A DNA stretch of 64,000 bases from Flagellimonas sp. MMG031 (GCF_040112705.1 NZ_CP157804.1:1854001-1918000), one strand, 5' to 3'; shown: positions 17,588 through 27,407, counted from the first letter of the stretch. Notes: generated by a model not told the origin, from the sequence alone. Made by a program: numbers and translations.

Positions 17588-18967
17588 ATGAAACGAATTT
17601 TATATATAATGCTATGTACGGCTTTATTGACCGGGTGTAGTGAAGAATTTACTGATCTTGCCCCAATTTCCAACAGAAATGAGGCAGACTTTTACAATGC
17701 CCCGGAAGACTTTGAGGTGGCCATTAATGCCAGCTATGCAGGTCTACAGAGTACGGGTATCTACGGACGGGGTTATTGGACGATGTTCGAGATGCGCAGC
17801 GACAATACCGACCAAGGCCCGGATGCCACTGGTTTGGCGAGGCAGTATACTGAAATCAATTCCTTTACGGAGGATGCGCTCAATGAACAGATTACCGCAG
17901 CTTGGAGCGAGTCATATCGGGTAATTGCCAACTGCAATGTCATTTTAGATCGTATACCTCCCATCGAATTGGATGCGGAACTCAAAAATAGGATTACAGG
18001 GGAAGCCTTGTTCATTCGATCGTTGGTCTATTATCACATGGCCATCGGTTTTGGAAATATTCCGCTGCAACTGACCCCTTTTGTTAGCGGTGATGAATTG
18101 GTGCAGGTCGATGAGACCACCATATTGCAACAATTGGTGACAGATTTGACCGAGGCGGAGGCAAACCTTCCCGTTTCCTACTCAGGGAACGAGGTGGGAA
18201 AAGCGACCAAAGGCGCTGCCGCAACCTTACTGGCCAAAGTACTGCTGACCTTGGGCAACAATTCGGAAGCGGAAACCGTCTTAAGACGCATTATTGGGAA
18301 CTATGGCTACGAACTGTTGCCCAATTATGCCGATTTATGGGGCGTTGCCAATGAAAATAATGCCGAGTCGATATTTGAAGTGCAATATATCAGTGGTGGA
18401 ATTAGCCAAGGAAGCGTTTTCACCAATGATTTTTCACCAAGTACCGATTTGCAGACCGGAGCTGGGTTTGGACGTAACCGTCCTACCATTTCCATGCAAG
18501 AGGCCTATGAGGACGGGGACTTGAGATATGAGGTATCCATGGGTGCCACCTATATCAACGCGGAAGGAGAGGTGGTCGAAGCCAGGCATGTCCGAAAATA
18601 CCAATCCGATTTGGCCATTGAAAACGACTCCGATATCAATTTTGTGGTCTTTCGATATGCTGATGTGCTCCTCATGCTGGCAGAAGCCTTGGGGGAAAGC
18701 TCGGAGAGTTACGACCTAATCAACGAGGTAAGGAACAGAGCAGGGCTTCCGGATATCGATGCTTCGACACCAGGGACTTTTCAAGACAAGTTGCTACAGG
18801 AAAGAAGGGTAGAGCTCGCTTTTGAGAATCACCGATGGCCCGACCTCAAACGCTTTGGTGCCGTAAATAAGGTCCTAGAGGCAGAGGACTTCATAACGGA
18901 TACCCGTGAGTACTTCTTTATCCCGCAAAGGGAAATTGACATCAATCCAAACTTTGTACAGAACTAA
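17588..18967 (+). CDS. SusD/RagB nutrient-binding lipoprotein
   Basis: A 459-residue surface lipoprotein that caps the SusC channel and binds the substrate. The signal peptide ends in the lipobox LLTGC, with Cys17 as the lipidated residue. The SusD fold is shown by the N-terminal helical repeats (EADFYNAPEDFEVAINASY), the EALFIRSLVYYHMAIGFG motif and the C-terminal family signature RVELAFENHRWPDLKRFG. It lies directly after susC, as expected for a SusCD pair. The ligand cannot be predicted from the sequence alone; the genes that follow point to an amino- or acetylated sugar or a pectin-like glycan. Confidence 0.95.
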   Translation: MKRILYIMLCTALLTGCSEEFTDLAPISNRNEADFYNAPEDFEVAINASYAGLQSTGIYGRGYWTMFEMRSDNTDQGPDATGLARQYTEINSFTEDALNEQITAAWSESYRVIANCNVILDRIPPIELDAELKNRITGEALFIRSLVYYHMAIGFGNIPLQLTPFVSGDELVQVDETTILQQLVTDLTEAEANLPVSYSGNEVGKATKGAAATLLAKVLLTLGNNSEAETVLRRIIGNYGYELLPNYADLWGVANENNAESIFEVQYISGGISQGSVFTNDFSPSTDLQTGAGFGRNRPTISMQEAYEDGDLRYEVSMGATYINAEGEVVEARHVRKYQSDLAIENDSDINFVVFRYADVLLMLAEALGESSESYDLINEVRNRAGLPDIDASTPGTFQDKLLQERRVELAFENHRWPDLKRFGAVNKVLEAEDFITDTREYFFIPQREIDINPNFVQN

Positions 18968-19169
18968 ATAAGCAAAGACATTAAAAACAAGTGCATGTTT
19001 TCATTCATTAGGTTAGTTTGATTGATCCCAAACCGTGAATTTCCTACTTATTGCTTTAGGTGAATCACCGAATTAATCGCTTTAAAACATGTCACCGTGA
19101 TAGTTGTCCCTTGCGGGACGACCAGACCTTGAACTGAAAAATTTTAATGAACCATTTATCCAAAACAAC

Positions 19170-20057
19170 ATGAAAAAATTAGTACTGGCCATTTGTCTAT
19201 GCCTTGCATTTTCAACCATTCAGGCCCAACAAAAAAAAGTATTGAACATTTTAGCCATTGGAGCACATCCGGATGATTGCGACTCCAAATTTGGGGGCAC
19301 GGCGGCCTTGTTTGCAAAAATGGGCCATAATGTGAAGTTTTTGTCCTTGACCAATGGTGATGCAGGTCATTATGCGATGGGAGGTGGAGTTTTGGCCAAA
19401 AAACGCAGGCAAGAGGCCAAGGACGCTGCAAAAGCGTTGGGGATATCCGAGTATGAGGTATTGGACAATCACGATGGCGAATTGTTCCCGACCCTTAATG
19501 TGAGATTGGAGGTAATTCGCAGGATTAGGGACTGGGATGCCGATATCGTTTTGGGACTACGGCCAAACGATTACCACCCAGATCATAGAAATGCCGGTTC
19601 GGTAGTACAGGATGCAGCGTACATGAACATTGTACCCAATGTCGCACCCGATACCCCTCCCCTTAAAAAGAACCCGGTGTTTTTGTATATGAGCGATCAC
19701 TTTAAAAAGCCCTATCCCTTCCAAAAGGATATTGCGGTCATTGTTGATGATGTCATCGATACCAAAGTCAAAGGATTGGCTGCCCACGATTCACAAATGT
19801 TCGAATGGTTGCCATGGACAAGGGGAGTAGACGTCTCTACCATACCCACAGAGGAAAAGGCAAGATTGGCTTGGTTAAAGGAGGCTTGGATGAACAGGGC
19901 ACCTGATGCCAGTACTTTGGAGGCCGTAAAAAAATGGTACCCAGGTGTCGATGTTTCCCAAGTGAAACAAGTGGAGTTCTTTGAAATCTGCGAGTATGGA
20001 AAACAGCCGTCGGATGAAGAAATAAAAATGTTGTTTCCCATGTTGGGAACCAAATAA
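19170..20057 (+). CDS. Exported PIG-L family deacetylase
   Basis: A LmbE/PIG-L type zinc deacetylase of 295 residues, which removes N-acetyl groups from GlcNAc-containing substrates in known family members. The ATG at 19170 is chosen because it opens a signal peptide (MKKLVLAICLCLAFSTIQAQ); the frame stays open further upstream to 19104 but that extension is polar. Zinc-binding residues are visible in GAHPDDCDS (His, Asp, Asp) and in the second motif YHPDHRNAG. Location in the periplasm and position behind SusCD suggest that an imported N-acetylated sugar or a glycan decoration is deacetylated before entry into the cytoplasm. Confidence 0.85.
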   Translation: MKKLVLAICLCLAFSTIQAQQKKVLNILAIGAHPDDCDSKFGGTAALFAKMGHNVKFLSLTNGDAGHYAMGGGVLAKKRRQEAKDAAKALGISEYEVLDNHDGELFPTLNVRLEVIRRIRDWDADIVLGLRPNDYHPDHRNAGSVVQDAAYMNIVPNVAPDTPPLKKNPVFLYMSDHFKKPYPFQKDIAVIVDDVIDTKVKGLAAHDSQMFEWLPWTRGVDVSTIPTEEKARLAWLKEAWMNRAPDASTLEAVKKWYPGVDVSQVKQVEFFEICEYGKQPSDEEIKMLFPMLGTK

Positions 20058-20110
20058 TGGTAAAGAACACCCCAGGTAGCATCCAAAAATAAATAACCAA
20101 CCCACCACCC

Positions 20111-21367
20111 ATGGATATTAGCAAGCCCAAGACCAAAAGATACGTCCATATTATCGCATTGGTGATGATCGTTTTCTTTGTGATCTCATTTATCACCAAT
20201 ATTCTCAACTCCATCATAGTGGATGTCAAGGATAGTTTTGATCTAAGCCTGACCTTAACAGGCCTATTACCGTTCACTTTCTTTATAGCCTATGGCATCA
20301 TGTCCATACCGGCGGGCTTTTTATCCGAAAGATATGGTGAGCGATCATTGCTTTCCATTTCATTTTTGGTCATGGGCCTTGCTTCCCTGGGGTTTGCCAT
20401 TTTTCCCCAATATGCGGTCTTTAGCGTTACGTTATTTGTGTTGGGCTGTTGTATGGCTGTTTTACAGGTCATCATCAATCCAATGCTACGGGTCGCCGGT
20501 GGCGAGGAGCACTTTGCGTTCAACTCGGTGTTGGCGCAATTGGTCTTCGGTGCCGCTTCCTTCCTTAGTCCCTATCTGTACAAGTATCTGGTAAGCAAGG
20601 ACAATACCGATGATACCCTAGCGGGAATGCTACGGGGATGGGTGCCAAAAGAGTTTCCTTGGGTTTCCTTGTACATCGTATTTGCGGCCATTTCATTCCT
20701 GTTGTTTGTTTATGTCTTTTTGACGAAGTATCCCAGATTTGAAAAGACCGAGGAAGAAAGGGCAGGGGATAAGGGCTCCTATTGGGACCTGTTGAAGAAC
20801 AAATGGACGCTATTGTATTTTCTGGGCATCTTTTGCTATGTGGGAACGGAACAAGGAGTCGGAAACTGGATTTCCCAATTCCTGAACCAATACCATGGCC
20901 TTGACCCACAGACCATAGGAGCCGATACCGTTTCCTATTTCTGGGCCATGTTGACCGTAGGTTGTTTACTGGGCCTTTTGCTTCTCAGGTTTATGGATAG
21001 CAGAAAACTGCTCATTCTTACAACGGCCATTACCATGCTGTGTTTGATTTTGGCCCTTACCGGAACGGCACAACTGGCGTTGATCGGTTTTCCTGCAGTG
21101 GGGTTCTTTATATCCGTTATGTATTCCATCATATTTTCTCTGGCACTCAACTCGGTCAAGGAACATCATGGTTCTTTATCCGGTATACTTTGTACGGGCA
21201 TTGCAGGCGGTGCCGTAATCCCATTTATAGTAGGGGGTTTGGGCGAATTGATGTCTTTGAAATCAGGAATGTTCTTTTTACTGGTTCCCTTGGCCTTTAT
21301 CCTGACCATAGGATTCTGGGCCAAACCTTTGGTGAACAATAAGACGATACGTTTAAAAAAGGATTAG
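20111..21367 (+). CDS. MFS sugar permease, fucose/glucose/GlcNAc (FHS) type
   Basis: A 418-residue inner-membrane transporter with about 12 hydrophobic segments. MFS signatures are visible in the first half (GFLSERYGERSLL between helices 2 and 3) and the pattern VLQVIINPMLR after helix 4 matches the FHS (fucose-galactose-glucose:H+ symporter) group, which includes FucP and the GlcNAc permease NagP. It lies 53 bases after the deacetylase gene and overlaps the ROK kinase gene by one base, so it most likely brings the released monosaccharide into the cell for phosphorylation by that kinase. Confidence 0.88.
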   Translation: MDISKPKTKRYVHIIALVMIVFFVISFITNILNSIIVDVKDSFDLSLTLTGLLPFTFFIAYGIMSIPAGFLSERYGERSLLSISFLVMGLASLGFAIFPQYAVFSVTLFVLGCCMAVLQVIINPMLRVAGGEEHFAFNSVLAQLVFGAASFLSPYLYKYLVSKDNTDDTLAGMLRGWVPKEFPWVSLYIVFAAISFLLFVYVFLTKYPRFEKTEEERAGDKGSYWDLLKNKWTLLYFLGIFCYVGTEQGVGNWISQFLNQYHGLDPQTIGADTVSYFWAMLTVGCLLGLLLLRFMDSRKLLILTTAITMLCLILALTGTAQLALIGFPAVGFFISVMYSIIFSLALNSVKEHHGSLSGILCTGIAGGAVIPFIVGGLGELMSLKSGMFFLLVPLAFILTIGFWAKPLVNNKTIRLKKD

Positions 21368-22212
21368 TGGAAAAGGAAAACAGGACTGTTGTCGGGGTCG
21401 ATATAGGAGGTACCAAAATTAAATCGGGAAGGGTTATGGGCACGAAAGTGGAACAGACCGGATATTCCATGGTGGTGAAAACGGATCCACTGGAAAACTC
21501 CCTATCCAAATTATACGATACCATTGAAGAAGTAATGACGGAGTCCGTGACCGCCATCGGTGTTGGGGTGCCAGCAGTGGTAGACAAAGATTCCGGAGTT
21601 GTTTTTGATGTGCAGAACATTCCGTCTTGGAAAACGGTGCCCTTAAAACAACTCTTGGAGGATCGGTTCAACGTACCCGCTTTTTTGAACAACGACGCCA
21701 ACTGTTTCGCTTTGGGGGAAAAGCATTTCGGAAAAGCAAGGAATTATGCAAACTGTGTTGCCCTTTCCTTGGGAACAGGGCTTGGTATGGGAATCATAAT
21801 AGAGAATAAATTATATAGCGGAGTTTTATGCGGTGCCGGAGAAGTTGGAATGCTATCCTACAAAGATGGTATTCTGGAAGAATATACGGGCAGTTTCTTT
21901 TTTGAAAAGGTCTATGGTACATCAGCAAAAACGCTTTACGGGAGAGCATTGAAAAATGATGCGCAAGCTCTCGCTGCCTTTGTGGAATATGGTGTGCATT
22001 TAGGGGAGGCGATAAAGAACATACTGTATTTGTTTGCCCCCGAAGCCATCATTTTAGGAGGCTCCATTAGTAGGGCACATCCATTTTTTACATCTGCAAT
22101 GGATGAGGCACTCAAAACATTCGCATACCAAAAGCAATTAGAAAATTTTAAAATAGAAATCTCGGATTTAGTGGACACGCCCATCTTGGGGGCTGCCGCA
22201 CTTTGTCTTTAA
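21367..22212 (+). CDS. ROK-family sugar kinase
   Basis: A 281-residue kinase of the ROK family (glucokinases, GlcNAc and ManNAc kinases). It starts with GTG that shares its first base with the permease stop (taGTG), so translation is coupled. Visible motifs: the ATP-binding VGVDIGGTKIKS (9-20), the sugar-binding and catalytic NNDANCFALGE, and LSLGTGLGMGI. The usual zinc-binding CxCGxxGCxE is absent; the corresponding stretch is GAGEVGMLSYKDGILEEYTG. Such zinc-free ROK proteins occur in Bacteroidota and should still be kinases, since the Asp base is kept. The substrate is probably the sugar carried by the adjacent permease. Confidence 0.87.
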   Translation: MEKENRTVVGVDIGGTKIKSGRVMGTKVEQTGYSMVVKTDPLENSLSKLYDTIEEVMTESVTAIGVGVPAVVDKDSGVVFDVQNIPSWKTVPLKQLLEDRFNVPAFLNNDANCFALGEKHFGKARNYANCVALSLGTGLGMGIIIENKLYSGVLCGAGEVGMLSYKDGILEEYTGSFFFEKVYGTSAKTLYGRALKNDAQALAAFVEYGVHLGEAIKNILYLFAPEAIILGGSISRAHPFFTSAMDEALKTFAYQKQLENFKIEISDLVDTPILGAAALCL

Positions 22213-22230
22213 AAATTAACCTTACTGAAC

Positions 22231-24873
22231 ATGAGAATATTACTATCAGTAATTCTGGTAAGCTTGTTACTTCAATCCTGTACCCAACCAAAGGCGACAG
22301 GAAACCAGCTAGCCATTACCGTTGAAAACAATATAAAAGGGGCGCCCATTACCTTAGGGATACCTTTTCCGAAAGGAGCATTAAATTCAGTGGACCATAT
22401 TCGTTTACTGACATCCGATGGTATGGAAATCCCTTGCCAGACCACAGAGGTAAGTACCTGGGACCCTATCGATGATAGCATTAAATGGGTATGGGTATTT
22501 TTCTTCTCCGAAGAAACAACGGATTATGTATTGGAGTATGGCAAAGGAGTGGTCCCAATGGGGCCTAAGGAAAAAATCATATCGGCCAACAATATGCGGC
22601 CAGGTGGTGGGATCGAAGTAAATACCGGGGAGATATCCTTCACTATCGATAAAAAGGGTGACGGGTTTTTGGACAAGGTATTTTTGGATTCCGACAACGA
22701 TGGTAAGTATTCGGAAAAAGAGCTGATCGCATCTTCCCCTGGAAGTCATAGGGGATCCTTCTTCGATTTGCTCGATGATGCCGGAGTTGATACATCCAAA
22801 GCATTTATCCATGAAGTATTCCGGGAGAAAGGATCAGGCCCCATGCATTCCATTTTTAGAATAGAGGGGACATATACCTATAGTAGGGAAGATAACAACA
22901 TTTCCCCTTTTACCATTTGGTTGCATACCTACGCAGGAAAAAGCTACATCAAAGTATTGCATACCATGACCTATACGGGGATTCCCGATAAACACAAAAT
23001 TCAGGAAGGGGAGCATGCTAATATTGCGACCCAAAATAAAAAAATCATTTCGGAGAACACAGCGGACGATCCGGGTTGGATGCAGCCCAACGATCAAATA
23101 GCTGGGATTGGCCTCCAACTTAAATACCATCTTGACGATAATTCATTGGTTTCCATGCCATTGCAACAGGGTTCATGGAAGAAGGATAAAGCACCAACCG
23201 CCTTGCAAGAAGTTAGTCTTGATGATTCCTCCGTTCAATTACTGCAAAAGGGACCGGCTAAAAAAAGTCCACCGACCTTGAGGGATGTCTATCTCAACCA
23301 ATTGGACGAAAACAGTGATGGGAACATCAACAATGACAAGGAATTCCAAGCAACCGTTACCCTTGGAGAAGACGATGTGGCCACGTCACAAAGGGCCAAA
23401 GGTTGGTTGAACGTGACCGATGGAAAAAGGGGGATCGGCGTAGGAATCCGAAACTTTATGAAAGAATATCCCAAAGGGATAAAATTAGACCCGGTCAACC
23501 ATATACTTTTGGGAAGCATTTGGCCAGAGGAGAACGGACCGATGAGTTTTGAAAGGCACCACACTGCAATGGACGGCGGCATGTTGTCCAATTTTGCCCA
23601 AGGGATAACCAAAACGACCGAATTCATTTATTATTTCCACGATAACAAGAGCGATGTTGCCGAAACTATGGATTATGTTGTGGAAAGTCCTGTTGCGCAT
23701 GCTGCACCGGAATGGTACACCAATTCCAAAGTGTACGGTAACATGGCACCGGCCTCTTCCGAGCATACCGAGTTCGAAAATGCACTTCAATATCGATATC
23801 AATGGTGGGCCTACAACCAAAAGAACCAACCCTGGTATGGCATGTTCAACTATGGTGATGGAAAGACCTATTATTATAACGGACATTGGGTACAGTGGAC
23901 CAACAATGAGCCCACCGTTGATTTTATGCTCTGGACCAATTTTATGCGTACGGGAGATCCACAATATTTTGAGATGGCCCAGGCCATGAGCAGACATACC
24001 ATGGATGTGGACAATGTACACTGGCCCAAAAAACGAACGTATTATGGTCAGATCAACGATGCCATAGACTTTTGGGATTTCAAGGACGAGCCGGAATCCA
24101 CACCCTACCTGGGAATTGGAAGGAGACATGCCGCAGAACATTGGTATTCCTTATTGAGCGCGCACGTTTGGATCCAGGGTTGGATTGCGGACTACTATCT
24201 AACAGGCGACCATAGGGCTTTGGAAGTAGCTAAAATGACCGGTGATACCTATATCAACCGTATATGGGGCGAGCATGATCTACGGGGTAGAAGATTGTAT
24301 TTGTCCGTACTTAATATGGTGGAGTTATACGATGCCACCAAATTACAGAAATATAAGGATGAACTGGACGATAGGGTACGATTGATGCTTGAATTCCAAG
24401 AGCGTCAAGGAGGAAACCTGGTGTTGGATAGATATGGTTATTCCCAGCCCTATGTGGCACAGGGACTTTATAAGTATCAACAGATCACCGGGGATGAAGA
24501 AGTGCGCAAAGCCTTGTTGAGGCACGCAAGATGGGTTCGCGATGTGCCACCGTTGAACCACGAGATGGAATCTTATTTAGCAACCATATCTCCATTGTTG
24601 TTAGGATATGAGTTTAGTGGCGAAAAGAGCTATCTGGACGAAGCCTTGGCAAGGGCAGAAATGCTCAAGGTAGGTGAGTTGCCAAAATCACCGGATGACT
24701 ATAAAACATCTGAAGAATATAGCAAGGACCTTTTGGGAATATCCAATCTGCCCATGAGCAAGGGGCGCTTCACGAATTGGCAGACCAATCAAGGACTCCG
24801 GGTATTTGGTTGGACACATGGCTACAATATTCCATACCTGCTCTATTGGATGGATGAGGCCAATATCAAGTAA
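22231..24873 (+). CDS. YetA/PL26-like three-domain lipoprotein, putative glycan lyase or hydrolase
   Basis: An 880-residue lipoprotein (lipobox LLLQSC, Cys17). The N-terminal domain (about 25-120) has the RIFT-barrel pattern of YetA/PcRGLX proteins: LGIPFPKGAL, then a segment ending DDSIKWVWVFF. A central beta-sandwich follows, then from about residue 560 an alpha/alpha toroid with GIGRRHAAEHWYSLLSAHVW, GRRLYLSVLNMVELYDAT and LDRYGYSQPYVAQGLYKYQQ. PcRGLX is an exo-acting rhamnogalacturonan lyase (PL26), but catalytic residues cannot be assigned here and the relation is by domain layout only. The gene follows the ROK kinase by 18 bases and ends before a terminator, so it closes the core of this operon. 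It is the most likely depolymerase of the locus. Confidence 0.65.
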   Translation: MRILLSVILVSLLLQSCTQPKATGNQLAITVENNIKGAPITLGIPFPKGALNSVDHIRLLTSDGMEIPCQTTEVSTWDPIDDSIKWVWVFFFSEETTDYVLEYGKGVVPMGPKEKIISANNMRPGGGIEVNTGEISFTIDKKGDGFLDKVFLDSDNDGKYSEKELIASSPGSHRGSFFDLLDDAGVDTSKAFIHEVFREKGSGPMHSIFRIEGTYTYSREDNNISPFTIWLHTYAGKSYIKVLHTMTYTGIPDKHKIQEGEHANIATQNKKIISENTADDPGWMQPNDQIAGIGLQLKYHLDDNSLVSMPLQQGSWKKDKAPTALQEVSLDDSSVQLLQKGPAKKSPPTLRDVYLNQLDENSDGNINNDKEFQATVTLGEDDVATSQRAKGWLNVTDGKRGIGVGIRNFMKEYPKGIKLDPVNHILLGSIWPEENGPMSFERHHTAMDGGMLSNFAQGITKTTEFIYYFHDNKSDVAETMDYVVESPVAHAAPEWYTNSKVYGNMAPASSEHTEFENALQYRYQWWAYNQKNQPWYGMFNYGDGKTYYYNGHWVQWTNNEPTVDFMLWTNFMRTGDPQYFEMAQAMSRHTMDVDNVHWPKKRTYYGQINDAIDFWDFKDEPESTPYLGIGRRHAAEHWYSLLSAHVWIQGWIADYYLTGDHRALEVAKMTGDTYINRIWGEHDLRGRRLYLSVLNMVELYDATKLQKYKDELDDRVRLMLEFQERQGGNLVLDRYGYSQPYVAQGLYKYQQITGDEEVRKALLRHARWVRDVPPLNHEMESYLATISPLLLGYEFSGEKSYLDEALARAEMLKVGELPKSPDDYKTSEEYSKDLLGISNLPMSKGRFTNWQTNQGLRVFGWTHGYNIPYLLYWMDEANIK

Positions 24874-24891
24874 AACGTGTAATCTTCGGAA

Positions 24892-24928
24892 AAGGGATGG
24901 CCAAACCTTCGGGAGCCGTCCCTTTTTT
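24892..24928 (+). terminator. Terminator after the YetA-like gene
   Basis: AAGGGATGGC (24892-24901) and GCCGTCCCTT (24915-24924) form a 10-bp stem with one G-U pair and a 13-base loop, followed by a T-run. It separates the YetA-like gene from the anion symporter. Confidence 0.75.
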
Positions 24929-24951
24929 ATGCCAAATTGGAATGACTGGAT

Positions 24952-26388
24952 ATGAGCTATAAAAGACTGGGCTTGGTATTGGGACCGTTGCTCTTCGTAT
25001 TGGTAAGGTGCTGTTTTGAGCCCCAAGGCCTTTCCCATGAGGGACGTGACGTGCTGGCGGCTACCCTTTGGATCGCTGTTTGGTGGGTGTTTGAGGTTAT
25101 CCCGATCGCGGTTACCGCTTTGTTGCCCATCGTTCTGTTTCCACTCATGGATACCCTTCCATTGGGGGATACCACCGCAAGCTATGGCCATAAGTATGTG
25201 TTCCTGTACATGGGAGGTTTTATATTGGCCATGGCCATCGAAAAATGGAACCTCCACAAAAGAATAGCGTTGCATATCATAAGGGTCATTGGCACCAATA
25301 TGTACCGTATTGTACTGGGCTTTATGGTAGCAACCGCTTTTTTGTCCATGTGGATATCCAATACCGCGACCACGGTAATGGTATTGCCGATGGCCATTTC
25401 CATTGTCAAGCAATTAAAGGACAATCCAAATACTCCAGTGGATGAAAACACCGTGTTCAGTAAGTTGTTGATGCTGGCCATCGCTTATGCCGCTTCCATC
25501 GGTGGTATTGCCACTTTGATAGGAACGCCACCAAATCTGGTATTCGCGGGATTTGTCCAAAAGGCCTATGGCTGGGATGTAGGGTTTTGGGATTGGATGA
25601 AGTTCGGTCTGCCCTTATCCTCCATGCTATTGGTTTTGGGATGGCTTTATTTGACCCGTGTAGCCTTTCCTTTAAGAAATGCTGTTTTTCCTGGGGGAAA
25701 AAGGGAGATCGAGCGATTGTTGAACGAACTGGGCCCTCTGCAAAAGGAAGAAAAAAGAGTACTCTTGGTTTTTGTGCTCACTGCGCTGTGCTGGATTTTC
25801 AGGTCGGTTTTGCTTGAAAGGTTCATTCCCCATATGGACGATACGATCATTGCCATAACCTCGGCGGTGCTATTATTTCTGGTACCGGCAAACCAAACAG
25901 GACGTCCGTTGATCAATTGGCAGGAAGCGGTTCGCATACCATGGGGCATCATTTTACTGTTCGGTGGGGGCATGGCCATCGCCAAAGGATTTCAAGATAC
26001 CGGTCTTGCCTCTTTTCTGGGCGCACAGATGACATTCTTCAGCGGCCTGCCTTTGCTTTTGCTTTTGCTGCTGATCATCGCATCTGTCAATTTTTTGACA
26101 GAGGTCACATCCAATCTGGCCACCACAGCCATGTTGCTTCCTGTTTTGGCGCCATTGGCCCTTACCTTGAAAATAGACCCGCTGATGTTGTTGGTGGCCT
26201 GTACCACGGCAGCGTCGTGTGCGTTTATGTTGCCGGTGGCAACACCTCCCAACGCTGTTGTTTTTGGTTCGGGCTATTTGCGTATTCCCGATATGGTACG
26301 TGCCGGACTTTTTATGAACTTACTATCCATAGTTCTTATTTCGCTTTTCATTTATTGGGTGATGCCCTTATTGATGGGGCCGTTTTGA
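24952..26388 (+). CDS. DASS-family sodium:anion symporter (SLC13-like)
   Basis: A 478-residue inner-membrane protein with about 11-12 hydrophobic segments. It carries the two family SNT motifs: ISNTATTVM in the first half and TSNLATTAM in the second, with the following PVATPPNAVVFGSG that closes the anion site. DASS carriers move dicarboxylates, citrate or sulfate with sodium. In this locus it may import a carboxylated sugar or a released acid, or sulfate; the sequence does not decide. It lies 23 bases after a terminator that follows the YetA-like gene, so it may be transcribed partly by read-through or from its own promoter. Confidence 0.88.
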   Translation: MSYKRLGLVLGPLLFVLVRCCFEPQGLSHEGRDVLAATLWIAVWWVFEVIPIAVTALLPIVLFPLMDTLPLGDTTASYGHKYVFLYMGGFILAMAIEKWNLHKRIALHIIRVIGTNMYRIVLGFMVATAFLSMWISNTATTVMVLPMAISIVKQLKDNPNTPVDENTVFSKLLMLAIAYAASIGGIATLIGTPPNLVFAGFVQKAYGWDVGFWDWMKFGLPLSSMLLVLGWLYLTRVAFPLRNAVFPGGKREIERLLNELGPLQKEEKRVLLVFVLTALCWIFRSVLLERFIPHMDDTIIAITSAVLLFLVPANQTGRPLINWQEAVRIPWGIILLFGGGMAIAKGFQDTGLASFLGAQMTFFSGLPLLLLLLLIIASVNFLTEVTSNLATTAMLLPVLAPLALTLKIDPLMLLVACTTAASCAFMLPVATPPNAVVFGSGYLRIPDMVRAGLFMNLLSIVLISLFIYWVMPLLMGPF

Positions 26389-26471
26389 TATCGACTGGGG
26401 AAGTCTTGGCATAGTGTAAAGACCTGACTACATGAACCGGGCATTGTAATTTCGTTTCATGGACCGGTCCA

Positions 26472-27407
26472 TTACTGCTTCATCCAAATCGGACTTGTGT
26501 CGGCGCTATGGTCTGCTCCCAATATATCCTTATAGAGCTCTGGTCTTCGGGCATTTTTATAGCGCCAACCACCGGATAGCTGTATTTTGTCCTTTGTAAT
26601 TTTTGATAGGGTAATTTCGTCATCAAAAGATCGTATCTCGGACAAGACCTCGCCATAAGGGTCCAAAATCATAGAGTTCCCATTTTTAAGATGCTCACCG
26701 TCATAGCCAATTGGATTCGAGAAGGCGTAATAAACACCATTGTCATAGGCCCTGGCAGGTAGCCACCGCATCAACCAGCGTCTTCCTTTAGGGCCATCAA
26801 ACTCCAAACGTAGCGAAACGGGATCATTAAAGCGATTGTCCCAGTATTTTTGGTCTACATAGCCCCGATGAGGCATGGAGGATGGCGTGCAGCCGGTGAC
26901 ATGTGGAGCAAATATGATCTCTGCTCCCAAAAGACTTGTAGCGCGTACATTTTCAATGACATTGTTATCGTAACAAATCAGGATGCCACATTTCCAACCC
27001 AGTAGGTCGAATACACAATATTGGTTGCCAGCGGACAAATGTGCATTGATGAACGGATGGATTTTACGGTATTTGGCCACCACCCCTTCGGCCGTAACGC
27101 AGATGTAGGTATTGTACAACTTTCCTTCTGCCTTTTCCACCAGACCGGCAAGGATGGGGATGCCCAGTTCAGCTGAGATGGATATGAGATCCTTCGTACT
27201 TTCGCCGCTTGGGATTTCTTCTGCCAAACTGGTCAAATCCTTTCGGTCCAGATCCTTGGTGAAGGTGTATCCGGTCACGCACATTTCATGAAAACTGATT
27301 ACATCTGCACCTTTGGCACGGGCCTTCTTGGCAAGTTTGCGGATGATGGAAAGATTATAGGCCTTATCGCCGTCCTTGGGCTCAAATTGTGCTACTGCTA
27401 CGTTCAT
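26472..27407 (-). CDS. Carbon-nitrogen hydrolase (nitrilase superfamily amidase)
   Basis: A 311-residue cytoplasmic amidase of the nitrilase superfamily. The catalytic triad is complete: Glu41 in SFHEMCVTGY, Lys115 in KYRKIHPF and Cys145 in GILICYDNNV. The C-terminus GGWRYKNARRPELY is typical of a branch of unassigned bacterial amidases. No signal peptide is present. It is transcribed towards the DASS gene and convergent with it. Substrates of the family include N-carbamoyl amino acids and polyamines, aliphatic amides and deaminated glutathione; none can be chosen from sequence. Whether it serves the sugar locus is uncertain. Confidence 0.85.
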   Translation of the reverse strand: MNVAVAQFEPKDGDKAYNLSIIRKLAKKARAKGADVISFHEMCVTGYTFTKDLDRKDLTSLAEEIPSGESTKDLISISAELGIPILAGLVEKAEGKLYNTYICVTAEGVVAKYRKIHPFINAHLSAGNQYCVFDLLGWKCGILICYDNNVIENVRATSLLGAEIIFAPHVTGCTPSSMPHRGYVDQKYWDNRFNDPVSLRLEFDGPKGRRWLMRWLPARAYDNGVYYAFSNPIGYDGEHLKNGNSMILDPYGEVLSEIRSFDDEITLSKITKDKIQLSGGWRYKNARRPELYKDILGADHSADTSPIWMKQ

